This document shows positions 16,910 through 17,857 of a stretch of 17,857 bases of DNA, one piece after another; positions within the stretch are counted from its first letter, which is position 1; every line of letters begins with the position of its first letter. The notes under the pieces are model-generated. The model was not told where the DNA came from. It ran no database searches and saw nothing but the letters and a program-made list of their open reading frames with translations. The stretch comes from Alcanivorax sp. (lineage in GTDB: Bacteria; Pseudomonadota; Gammaproteobacteria; Pseudomonadales; Alcanivoracaceae), in NCBI GenBank assembly GCA_007135015.1, contig SLJS01000266.1:1-17857 (forward strand), in the 5' to 3' direction. The translations under genes were made by a program, and so were the position numbers.

Positions 16910-17601
16910 TGGTCGATGCCGAAGCCATGTCCCTATGGGCCCTGATCAGCACTGCCGGGCCCGTGGTACAGCTGGTGATGCTGTTGCTGGTCACGCTTTC
17001 CGTGCTTTCCTGGGTGGTGATCGTGATGCGCTACCGGCTGCTCAAGCGCGCCCAGCAAGGCAGTGAGGCGTTCGAGGAGCGGTTCTGGTCCGGCGAGGAT
17101 CTGGCTTCGCTGTATCAGCAGGTCAAGAAGGATCCGGACCCGGATTCCGGCCCGGAGACCATCTTTCGCGCCGGCTTTCAGGAGTTCGTGCGGCTTTCCC
17201 GGGGCTCGCGCCATCCCTCGGCCATCATGGAAGGCAGTCAGCGGGCCATGCGGGTCGCACTCCAGCGCGAACAGGCCCGGCTGAACCTGCATCTGCCGTT
17301 TCTTGCCACGGTGGGCTCCACCAGCCCCTACATCGGCCTGTTCGGCACGGTATGGGGGATCATGAATTCGTTCCGCGCCCTGGCCAATGTCAGCCAGGCT
17401 TCGCTGGCGGTGGTGGCCCCCGGTATCGCCGAGGCGCTGATCGCCACCGCCATGGGGCTCTTCGCCGCGATCCCCGCCGTGGTGGCCTACAACCGTTACG
17501 CTTCCGCCGCGGACGTGCTGGTCGGCGAGAGTGAGATGTTCGCCGAGGAGTTTTCCTCGGTCCTCCACCGCGAGGCACATGGCCGGGAGGATTCGCAATG
17601 A
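16909..17601 (+). CDS. tolQ: TolQ, inner-membrane proton-channel subunit of Tol-Pal
   Basis: TolQ is a MotA/TolQ/ExbB-family protein forming the ion-driven motor with TolR; it energises TolA during outer-membrane constriction at division. The 230-residue product has an N-terminal membrane helix at about 15-40, a cytoplasmic loop, and two further helices at about 129-155 and 167-192. The signature FLATVGSTSPYIGLFGTVWG (131-150) and the pore Thr-containing third helix (EALIATAMGLFAAIPAVVAYN) are intact. AAGGAG lies 10 bases before the ATG, within the end of ybgC. It overlaps tolR by four bases (ATGA). Confidence 0.97.
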   Translation: MVDAEAMSLWALISTAGPVVQLVMLLLVTLSVLSWVVIVMRYRLLKRAQQGSEAFEERFWSGEDLASLYQQVKKDPDPDSGPETIFRAGFQEFVRLSRGSRHPSAIMEGSQRAMRVALQREQARLNLHLPFLATVGSTSPYIGLFGTVWGIMNSFRALANVSQASLAVVAPGIAEALIATAMGLFAAIPAVVAYNRYASAADVLVGESEMFAEEFSSVLHREAHGREDSQ

Positions 17602-17857
17602 GCATGAAGGTACGGGTTCCGCGCAAGATGATGTCGGAAATCAACGCCGTGCCCTATATCGACGTGATGCTGGTGTTGCTGGTGGTGTTCATGATCACCG
17701 CGCCCATGATGGTGCAGGGTATCGGCGTGGAGCTGCCGCGCGCCGGCGACGAGCCACTGGATGTTCGCGACCGCGAGCCGGTGATCATCAGCGTGGACCG
17801 CGAAGGGCGCTACTTCATCGATGTGGGCGAGAACAGGCAGGAGGCCAAGACCCTGGA
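17598..17857 (+). CDS. tolR: TolR, Tol-Pal motor subunit (3' end cut by window edge)
   Basis: TolR is an ExbD/TolR-family single-span inner-membrane protein with a periplasmic domain. 86 codons are visible, about 60 percent of the usual length of about 140-150. The segment INAVPYIDVMLVLLVVFMIT (15-34) contains the membrane helix with the conserved proton-pathway Asp at D22. The periplasmic part begins VELPRAGDEP, and a beta-rich stretch (PVIISVDREGRYFID) follows. GGGAGG lies seven bases before the ATG. An in-frame Met two codons later is a less likely start because the first one gives the ATGA overlap with tolQ. tolA, tolB and pal are expected beyond the edge but are not seen. Confidence 0.96.
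   Translation, partial: MSMKVRVPRKMMSEINAVPYIDVMLVLLVVFMITAPMMVQGIGVELPRAGDEPLDVRDREPVIISVDREGRYFIDVGENRQEAKTL

Overview
The window is ordinary-looking chromosomal DNA from a GC-rich gammaproteobacterium. The evidence is the gene order aspS-yebC-ruvC-ruvA-ruvB-ybgC-tolQ-tolR, a complete TamA/TamB pair, and a lysine/alanine-tailed HU protein. The protein sequences suggest a Pseudomonas/Chromatiales-type lineage; a genus cannot be named from the sequence alone. I see no rRNA, tRNA, CRISPR array, insertion sequence, phage gene or obvious foreign island.

Left part (1-9597), all on the minus strand and transcribed right to left: an ABC1/AarF (UbiB-like) atypical kinase, a 95-residue protein of the PA4642 type with its own likely promoter, an exported helical-repeat protein of unknown role, a small METTL7-like SAM methyltransferase, then tamA and tamB. 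tamA and tamB share one base (TGATG) and encode the outer-membrane Omp85 protein and the very large periplasm-spanning partner used in envelope biogenesis. tamB is cut by the left edge, probably within a few codons of its end.

Middle (9598-11618): a DUF2806 protein runs divergently from the kinase and convergently with an HU-family protein that carries a histone-H1-like N-terminal tail. A strong GC hairpin lies between the two converging genes. The 348-base gap between the HU gene and aspS holds a good sigma70-type HU promoter with an upstream A-tract, and a likely aspS -10 element.

Right part (11619-17857), all on the plus strand: aspartyl-tRNA synthetase, YebC, the Holliday-junction set RuvC/RuvA/RuvB, then YbgC, TolQ and the start of TolR (cut by the right edge). 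The genes are tightly packed, with 1- or 4-base overlaps at ruvC/ruvA, ybgC/tolQ and tolQ/tolR. The clearest break is the 79 bases before ruvC. That gap holds a hairpin directly after yebC and an AT-richer patch with a candidate promoter, a degenerate LexA-type palindrome in its spacer, and no Shine-Dalgarno before ruvC. The genes therefore fall into a translation block (aspS, yebC), a recombination-repair block (ruvCAB) and an envelope block (ybgC-tolQR).

I did not find a convincing new multi-gene system. The observations most worth checking are the putative SOS control and leaderless start of ruvC, the AspRS residue pointing to a non-discriminating enzyme, the altered KxGQ motif and missing membrane anchor in the UbiB-like protein, the histone-like tail on HU, and the unassigned exported repeat protein.
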